From Sinotaia quadrata (lineage: Eukaryota; Mollusca; Gastropoda; Architaenioglossa; Viviparidae), in NCBI GenBank assembly GCA_028829895.1, contig CM054181.1, positions 2,632,501-2,696,500 on the forward strand: DNA of 64,000 nt, in the 5' to 3' direction. Positions 60,201 through 63,319 of this stretch are shown here, one piece after another. The notes beneath the pieces are model-generated. The model did not search any database. It had not been told where the DNA came from and worked only from the letters and a program-made list of their open reading frames with translations. How positions within the stretch are numbered: position 1 is the stretch's first letter; each line of letters opens with the position of its first letter. Made by a program: the position numbers and the translations under genes.

Positions 60201-61625
60201 AATTTTCCTACCTGTAGCAAATCACTTGACAAAATCATTTTTGCCTTTTCAACCTCAGATATTGACTGGTTTGTTCTAAGTAGGTCATTCTTGTCAAAAC
60301 AAATGTGTTCAAAATTAATTTTTCTACCTGTGGCAAATCGCTTGACAATCTCTTTGGCCTCTTCAACCTCAGATAGGTTGATTGGCTTCTCCAGGTAGTG
60401 GAAGTCCAGTTGACCTCGCAGGGAACATTTCTTGGTGTTGAGCCATGCAGATTCAGTGAATCGAGAATATGCATCACGACTGTTGCTTCTGGATGCTTCC
60501 TAGTAACAGTTTCAAACAATAAAAATGAAGTGTAGCCACAACAACACTTGACATTAAAACAAGAGCACTTAAAAATATTGTGTAGTTTGTGAGTGTGTGG
60601 TGTGAGGATGTGTGTGACTGTGAATAGATGGATGTATATAGATAGGTGAATGTATTTAGGTTTGTGTAAATATGCAGGAATGTGCACATTTACTGCAATG
60701 ATCTGACTCTCTCCCCTTTCACAATGAATGCAAAATAGTCTCCCTTATCAATAAATATTTCTCTATGGTTCACAATCTAAAAGAAAGAAGTAAGGTTGAA
60801 TACATGCAGAGGAAAGTAAGGGGAGCTGTAATTAAAATATTATATATTTGAACTTACTATTAGAGGAAGGTAAGGGGAGCAGTAATTATATTATATACTT
60901 GAACTTACTTGCAGAGGAAGGTAAGGGGAGCAGTAATTATATTATATATTTGAACTTACTTGTAGATTAGCAATGCTGAAAGGGTCATTCATATGCTTCT
61001 CTCCTCCATCACGCCAGTGGTAATTCCCTGGACTCATGATGAGCTGGTTATCGCAATCACGTTTGGTGAATGCCTTGGTGTGACGGTTCACGGCCTGCAA
61101 AGATATGCCTAATAGTTTAAAAGTGTTAACAAATTATGTGCCTTCATGAAGAATAATTTTATTTTGCCATAATGTTTTAAGTTGCATTCATTAAGCATAG
61201 TCCTATTTCACCTTAATGTTTTAAGATGCCTTCATTAAGTATAATTCTATTTTACTTAATGTTTTAAGTGGTTTTCATTAAATATAAATGTATTTCACCA
61301 TGTTTTAAGCTGCCTTCATTAATTATAATTCTTTTTCACCATAACACTGTTGGTCACCTTAATTTAGTTTACATGTAATTTTTTCACCGTAATGTTGTAA
61401 CATACCTTCATTAAGCATAATTAACTCTGTTTTGAATGCTTCTACTTGCTGTCAATATGACACAAGGACTATTGAAAAAAAGCATGCTGCTTGAATATTG
61501 CTTCACGGACATACCTCTTGACCCAGTAGCTGGAAGTTGACACCACCAATGCGTGAAGGGGTGCCCTTGAAACAAAAGTCAATGACCTCTTGGTGGAGAC
61601 CCACAGCTTCGAAGATTTGTGCACC
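20693..61625 (-). CDS. Glutamate synthase (NADH-type GOGAT), partial gene, 29 exons, C-terminal 1344 residues
   Basis: Catalyses reductive transfer of the glutamine amide to 2-oxoglutarate, giving two glutamates; the fused large+small subunit form is the eukaryotic NADH type. Read on the minus strand, 29 exons join without a phase error (4035 nt including TAA at 20695-20693). Residue numbers below start at the first exon seen. Domains: end of the central domain (1-82); FMN/3Fe-4S synthase domain (about 83-500) with [29 protein letters not shown] and the 3Fe-4S cysteines in [16 protein letters not shown]-terminal beta-helix domain (about 500-690) with [14 protein letters not shown] and [19 protein letters not shown]; charged linker (about 755-850); small subunit (about 855-1344) with CMDCGVPFC and CPAPCEGAC cluster cysteines, the FAD motif GSGPAG, the second dinucleotide motif GGGDTGCD and the terminal [20 protein letters not shown]. 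The glutaminase domain (roughly 750 residues) is missing only because the window ends. Introns total about 37 kb. Family assignment is certain; exact exon edges rest on GT/AG and phase. Confidence 0.97.
21715..22005. repeat. 28-bp minisatellite, about 10 copies
   Basis: The unit contains GAAAATTAGTTAGAATAGGA. It lies in the last GOGAT intron; 22005-22270 carries loosely related, degraded units. Confidence 0.95.
22639..22785. repeat. 72-bp unit, two copies
   Basis: Direct duplication beginning TATGTGTTAAATTGATGTGA. Confidence 0.92.
22955..23150. repeat. 37-bp minisatellite, about 5 copies
   Basis: The unit contains AATGAAGTGGTATTTTATAG. Last GOGAT intron. Confidence 0.94.
23780..23980. repeat. 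Ladder of decayed copies of the exon 28 donor junction
   Basis: The exon 28 end reads, on the plus strand, GCAC|CTCCAGCAGTATACAG with the junction after 23980. A clear copy has the junction after 23910 (70 bp away) and matches through about 45 exon bases; fainter copies sit near 23845 and 23794 (ATAC|CTCCAGCAATG and ACAC|CTCCAGAATG). Confidence 0.85.
23981..24148 (-). CDS. GOGAT exon 28
   Basis: Encodes [20 protein letters not shown]...[11 protein letters not shown]...SIPSLYTAG. Phase 1 in and out. The exon end and donor are copied at least once clearly (70 bp downstream) and more faintly further on. Confidence 0.96.
24170..24420. repeat. About 21-bp minisatellite, 11 copies
   Basis: The unit contains AGTTCTACCATTTATTGCA. 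It begins about 20 bp upstream of the exon 28 acceptor and yields three spurious overlapping open frames. Confidence 0.93.
24470..24650. repeat. About 55-65-bp unit, three copies
   Basis: Units contain TTTAATGTCTTTCTTATTCC. Followed at 24735-24915 by a second array with ACTTGAATGTTTATTATTTT (about 5 copies) and at 24910-24990 by a two-copy unit ending just before the exon 27 donor. Confidence 0.88.
24996..25098 (-). CDS. GOGAT exon 27
   Basis: Encodes [20 protein letters not shown]...[10 protein letters not shown]. Phase 0 in, 1 out, with a canonical GTGAGT donor. Confidence 0.95.
25575..25742 (-). CDS. GOGAT exon 26 (56 codons)
   Basis: Encodes [20 protein letters not shown]...[18 protein letters not shown]...YEIKST. 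The NPWPxWP motif is typical of the small subunit. Phase 0/0. Confidence 0.97.
26079..26242 (-). CDS. GOGAT exon 25 (NAD(P)H-binding Rossmann motif)
   Basis: Encodes [20 protein letters not shown]...[20 protein letters not shown]. GGGDTGxD marks the second nucleotide-binding fold of GltD-type oxidoreductases. Phase 1 in, 0 out. Confidence 0.97.
26682..26841 (-). CDS. GOGAT exon 24
   Basis: Encodes [20 protein letters not shown]...[20 protein letters not shown]. Leaves in phase 1 through a GTCAGT donor, the same unusual form as exon 8. Confidence 0.95.
27095..27290. repeat. 54-bp minisatellite abutting exon 23 donor
   Basis: About 4 copies containing CTCTAGGAATTATAAGTG and AAATCAATAAATAAAAA. 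The last unit runs to within a few bases of the exon 23 donor at 27295. Confidence 0.93.
27296..27385 (-). CDS. GOGAT exon 23 (30 codons)
   Basis: Encodes [20 protein letters not shown]...MKLDKE, continuing the FAD domain. Phase 0/0. The donor is a weak-looking GTTTGC; a 54-bp tandem repeat runs to within about 10 bp of it. Confidence 0.95.
27620..28285. repeat. Complex 25-60-bp repeat field
   Basis: Units share CTCTGTACCAAG and ACAACTATAAACACAC in varying order, with nested higher-order units near 28010-28190. Confidence 0.9.
28370..28437. repeat. Copy of the exon 22 donor junction, 101 bp from the original
   Basis: Matches 28471-28538 closely (AGATAATTATGAGTAAGCTT block), including the donor GTATT and a few exon bases (AGTAAG for AATAAG). 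Confidence 0.88.
28528..28713 (-). CDS. GOGAT exon 22 (FAD Rossmann motif)
   Basis: Encodes [20 protein letters not shown]...[20 protein letters not shown]. GxGxxG-type FAD-binding loop. Phase 0/0. The donor and about 10 flanking exon bases recur 101 bp downstream in the intron. Confidence 0.97.
28720..29085. repeat. 26-bp minisatellite, about 14 copies
   Basis: The unit contains AACACAATAAAATACATAAT, with occasional ACTTCC variants. It begins a few bases upstream of the exon 22 acceptor. Confidence 0.95.
29517..29603 (-). CDS. GOGAT exon 21 (29 codons)
   Basis: Encodes [27 protein letters not shown], with the second group of cluster cysteines (C-x3-C, completed by GAC in the next exon). 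Phase 0/0. Confidence 0.97.
29630..29850. repeat. 32-bp minisatellite, about 7 copies
   Basis: The unit contains AAACTGCTTATAGTAGTGAG; lies just upstream of exon 21 and decays toward 29945. Confidence 0.94.
30430..31400 (+). repeat. Dispersed repeat family, copy B
   Basis: Antisense to GOGAT in the intron between exons 20 and 21. Shares blocks with copies A and C, for example ATAGATTAAAGACAGATTTG and, with C only, ATAAATTAAGATTCTCATC. True ends are not resolved, and the match may start earlier (about 30000). Short open frames inside are not conserved between copies. Could be an old LTR or other non-coding retroelement part. Confidence 0.75.
31549..31680. repeat. 71-bp unit, two copies
   Basis: Direct duplication containing AGACTGCCTAAAATATTCAA and GCAGAAAAAGACTTTTAACT. 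Confidence 0.9.
31938..32028 (-). CDS. GOGAT exon 20 (first small-subunit Fe-S cysteines)
   Basis: Encodes [28 protein letters not shown]. The C-x2-C-x4-C pattern followed by a further Cys matches the first 4Fe-4S-binding segment of the GltD-type subunit. Phase 2 in, 0 out. Confidence 0.97.
32654..33468 (-). mobile_element. hAT transposon remnant with BED zinc-finger fragment and 8-bp target-site duplication
   Basis: The element starts TAGGGCTGTCAATT and ends CCACTA, flanked by GTGATGAT on both sides (32646-32653 and 33469-33476). It splits a minisatellite whose units (ATGACTTGCACTG) resume on the other side. On the minus strand near 33060-33150 a frame reads [20 protein letters not shown], typical of a BED zinc finger at the start of hAT transposases. 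The rest of the transposase is missing, and an internal direct duplication of about 110 bp is present (32790-33010). Confidence 0.82.
34545..34820. repeat. About 29-bp minisatellite, 8-9 copies
   Basis: Units contain GTGATGGCTTCAGCCCAATA; the later copies diverge. Confidence 0.92.
35256..35396. mobile_element. Small palindromic element with telomere-like core
   Basis: The two arms are imperfect inverted repeats (AAATTTCAGTTCACC..ACAAATGCGCG against AAATTTTCGTGACCC..ACAAATGCGCG). The centre holds a short run of CCCTAA-type repeats (CTAACCCTAACCCTACC). Probably a non-autonomous mobile element; no target-site duplication resolved. Confidence 0.55.
35501..35623 (-). CDS. GOGAT exon 19
   Basis: Completes Arg and encodes [20 protein letters not shown]...[10 protein letters not shown], the N-terminal helices of the small subunit. 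Phase 2 in and out. The first 46 bases and the acceptor are duplicated 77 bp upstream. Confidence 0.95.
35655..35731. repeat. Duplicate of the exon 19 start and acceptor, 77 bp from the original
   Basis: Two tandem 77-bp units (35578-35654 and 35655-35731). The first includes the true first 46 bases of exon 19 and its acceptor; the second is a near-perfect intronic copy with acceptor AG at 35701-35702. Confidence 0.93.
36160..37570 (+). repeat. Dispersed repeat family, copy C
   Basis: In the intron between exons 18 and 19, antisense to GOGAT. Shares blocks with copy B: ATAGATTAAAGATAAATCTG, TCTTCTCCTTTAGTA and ATAAATTAAGATTCTCATC. It contains its own two-copy duplication of about 56 bp at 37005-37110. 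Not coding. Confidence 0.75.
37800..38025. repeat. About 30-35-bp minisatellite, 7-8 copies
   Basis: Units contain AGGTATTATTAGTGTAGTAA, some with an added AGTT. Confidence 0.93.
38233..38339 (-). CDS. GOGAT exon 18 (acidic linker)
   Basis: Encodes [20 protein letters not shown]...[10 protein letters not shown] plus two bases of Arg; the acidic inter-subunit linker ends and the small subunit starts. Its acceptor sequence is repeated at 66-bp intervals in the intron before it. Confidence 0.9.
38340..38720. repeat. 66-bp minisatellite that includes the exon 18 acceptor
   Basis: Units contain TTCATCATCCATCTTCAAAC and AGAGTTCAATTATTATTA. The first unit is the true junction (CATCAGT|CTGCAAACAG at 38339/38340); the next copies lie at exactly 66-bp steps (38405, 38471, 38537). 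Confidence 0.93.
39357..39575 (-). CDS. GOGAT exon 17 (73 codons, charged linker)
   Basis: Encodes [20 protein letters not shown], then a Lys/Glu/Ala-rich helix-forming stretch ([16 protein letters not shown]), then an acidic stretch ending GDEKE. It joins the large- and small-subunit regions that are separate proteins in bacteria. Phase 0/0. Confidence 0.94.
40327..40504 (-). CDS. GOGAT exon 16
   Basis: Completes Leu and encodes [20 protein letters not shown]...[20 protein letters not shown]...FVK, the helical end of the large-subunit part. The acceptor was chosen among two nearby AGs because only this one keeps phase 2. Confidence 0.93.
41105..41220 (-). CDS. GOGAT exon 15
   Basis: Encodes [20 protein letters not shown]...[15 protein letters not shown] plus two bases of Leu. 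Phase 0 in, 2 out. The last beta-helix turns. Confidence 0.96.
41370..41460. repeat. Two- to three-copy duplication
   Basis: Repeats of CCCATTGGCTGGTTGAGACC. A second small array (TTTTCTCTGCTTTGTTTTGT) lies at 41710-41880. Confidence 0.85.
42030..42800. repeat. 34-bp minisatellite decaying outward
   Basis: About 10 good copies to 42370 with TCTTATCTCAAAGCCATATG, then increasingly diverged units (CTGTTCTTATCTCAAAGT) to about 42800. Confidence 0.93.
43040..43390. repeat. 22-bp minisatellite, about 16 copies
   Basis: The unit is TGCTTCATGCTAAAGTACTA plus AG or AA; near-identical copies. Confidence 0.96.
43669..43854 (-). CDS. GOGAT exon 14 (62 codons)
   Basis: Encodes [14 protein letters not shown]...[20 protein letters not shown]...[16 protein letters not shown], repeating beta-helix turns. 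Phase 0/0. Confidence 0.97.
44521..44659 (-). CDS. GOGAT exon 13
   Basis: Completes an Ile codon and encodes [20 protein letters not shown]...AFLAKG...[11 protein letters not shown], of the beta-helix domain. Phase 2 in, 0 out. Confidence 0.96.
44860..45185. repeat. 37-bp minisatellite, about 9 copies
   Basis: The unit contains TATAGGATAAAGATAGCCAT; copies are almost identical apart from a T/C at one site. Followed by an A-run and GAA-rich segment to 45225. Confidence 0.96.
45905..46029 (-). CDS. GOGAT exon 12
   Basis: Encodes [20 protein letters not shown]...[15 protein letters not shown] and leaves in phase 2. It begins the beta-helix domain; the DRTFGATLS motif is conserved in the family. 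Confidence 0.94.
46080..46330. repeat. Degenerate repeat upstream of exon 12
   Basis: Units of about 60-70 bp containing CAACTGCTGGAAAATAATGC and AACTAGATC. Confidence 0.8.
46330..48720. other. Intron sequence between exons 11 and 12
   Basis: No exon or recognised mobile protein. Less AT-rich than its surroundings at 46900-47900, suggesting an old unassigned insertion. Three copies of AGAAGATTTAAGAATAAGAA lie at 47937-48070 and a GT-rich run at 48255-48310. Confidence 0.5.
48729..48938 (-). CDS. GOGAT exon 11 (70 codons)
   Basis: Encodes [20 protein letters not shown]...[20 protein letters not shown]...[12 protein letters not shown], the connection from the FMN barrel to the beta-helix domain. 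Phase 0/0. Confidence 0.95.
49253..49327 (-). CDS. GOGAT exon 10 (25 codons)
   Basis: Encodes [23 protein letters not shown], directly after the 3Fe-4S loop. Phase 0/0. Confidence 0.96.
49745..49878 (-). CDS. GOGAT exon 9 (3Fe-4S cysteines)
   Basis: Encodes [20 protein letters not shown]...[19 protein letters not shown]. The C-x5-C-x4-C spacing is that of the 3Fe-4S cluster ligands of glutamate synthase. Phase 1 in, 0 out. Confidence 0.97.
50880..51135. repeat. 23-bp minisatellite, about 11 copies
   Basis: The unit contains GATAAATAGTAAGATTTGAG. Intron between exons 8 and 9. Confidence 0.94.
51188..51223. repeat. GT microsatellite
   Basis: Uninterrupted (GT)n of about 17 units. It encodes a CV repeat in one open frame, an artefact. 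Confidence 0.97.
51230..51820 (+). other. Open frame with four 19-residue tandem repeats, uncertain gene
   Basis: An open frame downstream of the GT run ends in TAA at 51818-51820. It contains four 57-bp units encoding [19 protein letters not shown] variants (51385-51590) and then a non-repetitive tail ([20 protein letters not shown]). It lies antisense within a GOGAT intron. The region is less AT-rich than its surroundings. It could be part of an unrecognised retroelement, a nested gene or chance; no family recognised. Confidence 0.3.
52159..52532 (-). mobile_element. 5'-truncated LINE (non-LTR retrotransposon) with 9-bp target-site duplication
   Basis: On the minus strand the sequence reads [20 protein letters not shown]...[16 protein letters not shown], then after a break [19 protein letters not shown] and TGLKLS...STRLRDR, the familiar C-terminal end of invertebrate endonuclease-reverse transcriptase proteins. 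It ends in a GATA-type microsatellite tail (52159-52183). AGTTGGGTT occurs on both sides (52150-52158 and 52533-52541). There is an in-frame stop or frame change between KKTK and the next block, so it is dead. Confidence 0.88.
52808..52988 (-). CDS. GOGAT exon 8
   Basis: Encodes [20 protein letters not shown]...[14 protein letters not shown]...DGQIRCG. Leaves in phase 1. The donor reads GTCAGT, unusual at +3 (C for purine), but the join to [13 protein letters not shown] is exact in phase and homology. Confidence 0.95.
53041..53735. repeat. Tandem duplication of about 400 bp with nested minisatellite
   Basis: Sequence from 53041 (AGCATTTTTTCTG, AACAAAATGGCTACATAGTC) recurs from about 53443. 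The first copy contains several 47-bp units with CAAAAGGTCACATAATCTGT. The second carries a CACCAC run. Confidence 0.88.
54640..55015. repeat. 26-bp minisatellite, about 14 copies
   Basis: The unit contains AAATAGGATAAAGTAGTGCT. Ends about 80 bp from the exon 7 donor. Confidence 0.95.
55098..55196 (-). CDS. GOGAT exon 7 (33 codons)
   Basis: Encodes [20 protein letters not shown]...GIVAAGVAK, a strand-helix unit of the FMN barrel. Phase 0/0. Confidence 0.96.
56155..56315. repeat. About 46-bp minisatellite, 4 copies
   Basis: The unit contains GAATAGTTAGGTTGAGTGAA. Confidence 0.92.
56504..56605 (-). CDS. GOGAT exon 6 (34 codons)
   Basis: Encodes [20 protein letters not shown]...[12 protein letters not shown], the signature 2-oxoglutarate/FMN-site loop. 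Phase 0/0. Confidence 0.97.
56805..56965. repeat. 31-bp minisatellite, about 5 copies
   Basis: The unit contains AAGGTCATTCCTACACCAAA. Confidence 0.95.
57030..57730. repeat. About 39-bp minisatellite field
   Basis: Units contain AACACCAACCACAAGTACG and TATGTCATGAA; an earlier part uses a variant with ACATAACACATACACATAAA. It gives several long but meaningless minus-strand frames. Confidence 0.95.
57759..57875 (-). CDS. GOGAT exon 5 (39 codons)
   Basis: Encodes [18 protein letters not shown]...[19 protein letters not shown], including the GAKPGEGG loop typical of the glutamate synthase FMN domain. Phase 0/0. Confidence 0.97.
58450..58660. repeat. 65-bp unit, three copies
   Basis: The unit contains TTTCAGCCAATGGGAAATGT and GGCTTCCAAGATGAATGGA. 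The rest of the 57876-59020 intron shows nothing notable. Confidence 0.93.
59021..59181 (-). CDS. GOGAT exon 4
   Basis: Completes Gly and encodes [20 protein letters not shown]...[13 protein letters not shown]...KIKQ, a highly conserved segment of the synthase-domain TIM barrel. Phase 1 in, 0 out. Confidence 0.96.
59190..59270. repeat. 18-bp minisatellite, about 4 copies
   Basis: Units AGACAAGTGTACCATTTG, starting a few bases upstream of the exon 4 acceptor. Confidence 0.88.
59455..59740. repeat. 40-bp minisatellite, about 7 copies
   Basis: The unit contains ACCATACTTTAAGGTCATGA. Confidence 0.94.
60092..60323. repeat. Two decayed copies of the exon 3 end and donor, 116-bp spacing
   Basis: Junctions CTACCTCTGGCAAATCACAT (60092) and CTACCTGTAGCAAATCACTT (60208) match the true junction CTACCTGTGGCAAATCGCTT (60324). 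The match covers about 55 exon bases, now frameshifted by small insertions, plus about 45 bases of intron. Confidence 0.93.
60328..60499 (-). CDS. GOGAT exon 3 (57 codons + 1 nt)
   Basis: Encodes [14 protein letters not shown]...[23 protein letters not shown]. Enters in phase 0 and leaves after one nucleotide of the Gly codon. Two decayed copies of its 3' end and donor follow in the intron at 116-bp spacing. Confidence 0.95.
60800..60959. repeat. 51-bp minisatellite that includes the exon 2 donor
   Basis: Units contain GAGGAAGGTAAGGGGAGCAG and TTGAACTTAC. The donor complement TTGAACTTAC occurs at 60848, 60899 and 60950 (the true site), exactly 51 bp apart. Confidence 0.93.
60960..61094 (-). 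CDS. GOGAT exon 2 (45 codons)
   Basis: Encodes AVNRHTKAF...[22 protein letters not shown], leading into the synthase domain. Phase 0/0. Its donor (GTAAGTTCAA) is the last unit of a 51-bp tandem repeat in the downstream intron, described separately. Confidence 0.95.
61105..61440. repeat. About 45-bp degenerate repeat
   Basis: Units contain GTTTTAAG and CATTAAGCATAATTCTATTT, about 6 diverged copies in the intron between exons 1 and 2. Confidence 0.85.
61515..61625 (-). CDS. GOGAT exon 1 of those in the window (37 codons)
   Basis: Encodes GAQIFEAVG...GTPSRIGG, the end of the central domain. Phase 0 at both ends; AG acceptor at 61627-61626 and GT donor at 61514-61513. The preceding exon, expected to encode the MGIS-type strand of the central domain, was not found between 61626 and 64000, so it lies outside the window. 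Confidence 0.95.
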
Positions 61626-61915
61626 CTATAAAGGGAGAGAATTACATATGCAAGTCTTAGAATAGTATCGTTCCTAATTTGAAAACTGTACAGAAGTGTG
61701 CTTCTTGCAAAATGCGATAATAACATAATTAATGCAATGAACATAGATGTCCTAGACCAGGGGCGGGCAAACTTTTGAGACCGCGGGCCAGATAAAACTG
61801 TTGGAACAGTTCGCGGGCCGGATAGACGACCAAATATCACAAGTCCAGCAAGTTCAGAATATAAAATGAGAACAAAAGTAATTTTAAAAAAACTAACTCT
61901 GTTTCAATGAAAGAT

Positions 61916-62149
61916 TAATGAGATGGATGGTGTTGCTTACAATAAATAAGTGATTCAATATCTGGCTGAACTGATGAGGTTGACAAGCGAAGAATGTCAT
62001 TTAGATGACGGTCAGAGAGTTGAGAGCGAAGGCGACTCTTTGTATATTTCATCTTTGAAAACAGTTGTTCACAGCAAAATGTGCTTCCGAACATAGCTAC
62101 AATGCGCTGAGCATGTTTAACAAAATGTGGAAACTTGCCTCGTGGTAGG
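61916..62149 (-). pseudogene. hAT transposase C-terminal fragment (dimerisation domain)
   Basis: A frame reads LPRGKFPHFVKHAQRIVAMF...CEQLFSKMKYTKSRLRSQLS...HLNDILRL without a stop. The CEQLFSKMK motif is diagnostic for hAT C-terminal domains. Separated from the N-terminal fragment by a short non-homologous stretch. Confidence 0.88.
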
Positions 62150-62198
62150 ATGACATCACGAAAAAAAGAAAGAGGAGAAGAAGTGCGGAACTTTGCTT

Positions 62199-62489
62199 TT
62201 AACTCATTCTTTGAGCAAGGAGTAGTGAAACTTCATAACTGGCACGTGTCACTTTTTCATGCACAGATGTTTGCTTATGAAACATCAAACTGCTTTTCTC
62301 TATATTGCCTGTGAGTTTAGCAATAGTAGTCTTTTTCTCAGAGGCAGACATTAAACCAAATTTCGAAGTTAAGTGTACTGTTTCCCAGTGACAGTGCACA
62401 TTAAACTCTTTGAAGACAACAAAAGTTTTCAAACAGATCAGACACTCAGCTTGTCCAAATCGTTCTATGAAAAAGTGCTTCTCGTCCAC
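62199..62489 (-). pseudogene. hAT transposase N-terminal fragment (BED zinc finger)
   Basis: Up to 96 open residues with CLICLKT and HCHWETVH as putative zinc ligands, then ASEKKTTIAKLTGNIEKSSL and a following KVTRASYEVSLLLAQ helix, all typical of the start of this hAT clade. Truncated by the internal deletion. Confidence 0.85.
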
Positions 62490-63198
62490 TCAGAGTTAAA
62501 TGTCCGACTTTCCATATCCACTTTAAATTTTTTAGGATGCTGGGGTTGCAGACATGATTGTGTGGATGGGGGAATAATGGCAAAGAAATAGCAGAAATGC
62601 AACAACCAGTTCGGTTGTGATGGCAGAAGACTGCCAGTTTCAAATTCGCACACCTCTGTTCACCTCCAGCCCTCCTTCCTCTCACCAATTGTAGTGGTGA
62701 TGGTCAGGTCACAAATGAGGCAGAGTACAGATGCTGACATACATTATTATTGTAGATCTATCCTAGGCCTAGGAGAGTTCAAAAGTCAACGAACTATAAA
62801 GAGATGCTAGTGTAATATATATAACCGCAGGCATAAATTGTACATGTGCACACGATTCTGTGTGAGTAATTCAAACTGTTAAAATTACATGTAGTCTTTA
62901 GACTAGTTTAGCCTTGGCTGTTTGACAGCGTATAACAATGCCCAATTGTTTTAGTGACTTTTGTTTTGCGGGCCAAAAGCAATAAGTCTGAATGGCTTGG
63001 CGGGCCAAAAGCAATAACTGTGAATAGCTTGGCGGGCCAAAAGCAATGTTAACTGTGAATAGCTTGGCGGGCCAACAAAAAATGCTTCGGGTGCCAAGTT
63101 TGGCCCGCGGGCCAGAGTTTGCCCGCCCCTGTCCTAGACGTTCCTAATAGGTCAATGTAAAGACTCTACAGACCCCCCTGGAATGGAAAAAGAATTAT

Positions 63199-63318
63199 AT
63201 TCAGTGTGTACAATACTAGTGTCCATATATTCAGTGTGTACAATACTAGTGTCCATATATTCAGTGTGTACAATACTAGTGTCCATATATTCAGTGTGTA
63301 CAATACTAGTGTCCATAT
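63199..63318. repeat. 30-bp minisatellite, 4 copies
   Basis: The unit contains TCAGTGTGTACAATACTAGT; copies are identical or nearly so. Confidence 0.96.
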
Positions 63319-63319
63319 T

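Larger units (their letters stand above)
61758..63131 (-). mobile_element. hAT transposon, internally deleted, with terminal repeats and 8-bp target-site duplication
   Basis: Both ends read inward CAGGGGCGGGCAAACT. TCCTAGAC flanks both sides (61750-61757 and 63132-63139). On the minus strand a start segment at 62489-62199 gives HFFIERFGQAECLICLKTFV..HCHWETVH, a BED-type finger as in transposase-derived GTF2IRD2/ZBED-like proteins. 62149-61916 gives RIVAMFGSTFCCEQLFSKMK...LRLSTSSVQPDIESL, the hAT C-terminal dimerisation domain. The catalytic core between them is missing, so it cannot encode an active transposase. GGCGGGCCAAAAGCAATA is repeated three times near the right end. Confidence 0.93.

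Noticed and set aside
20693..61625. Bacterial contamination carrying gltB/gltD
   Set aside because: 29 phase-consistent exons with GT/AG introns, a fused large/small subunit and transposons inside introns rule out a prokaryotic origin.
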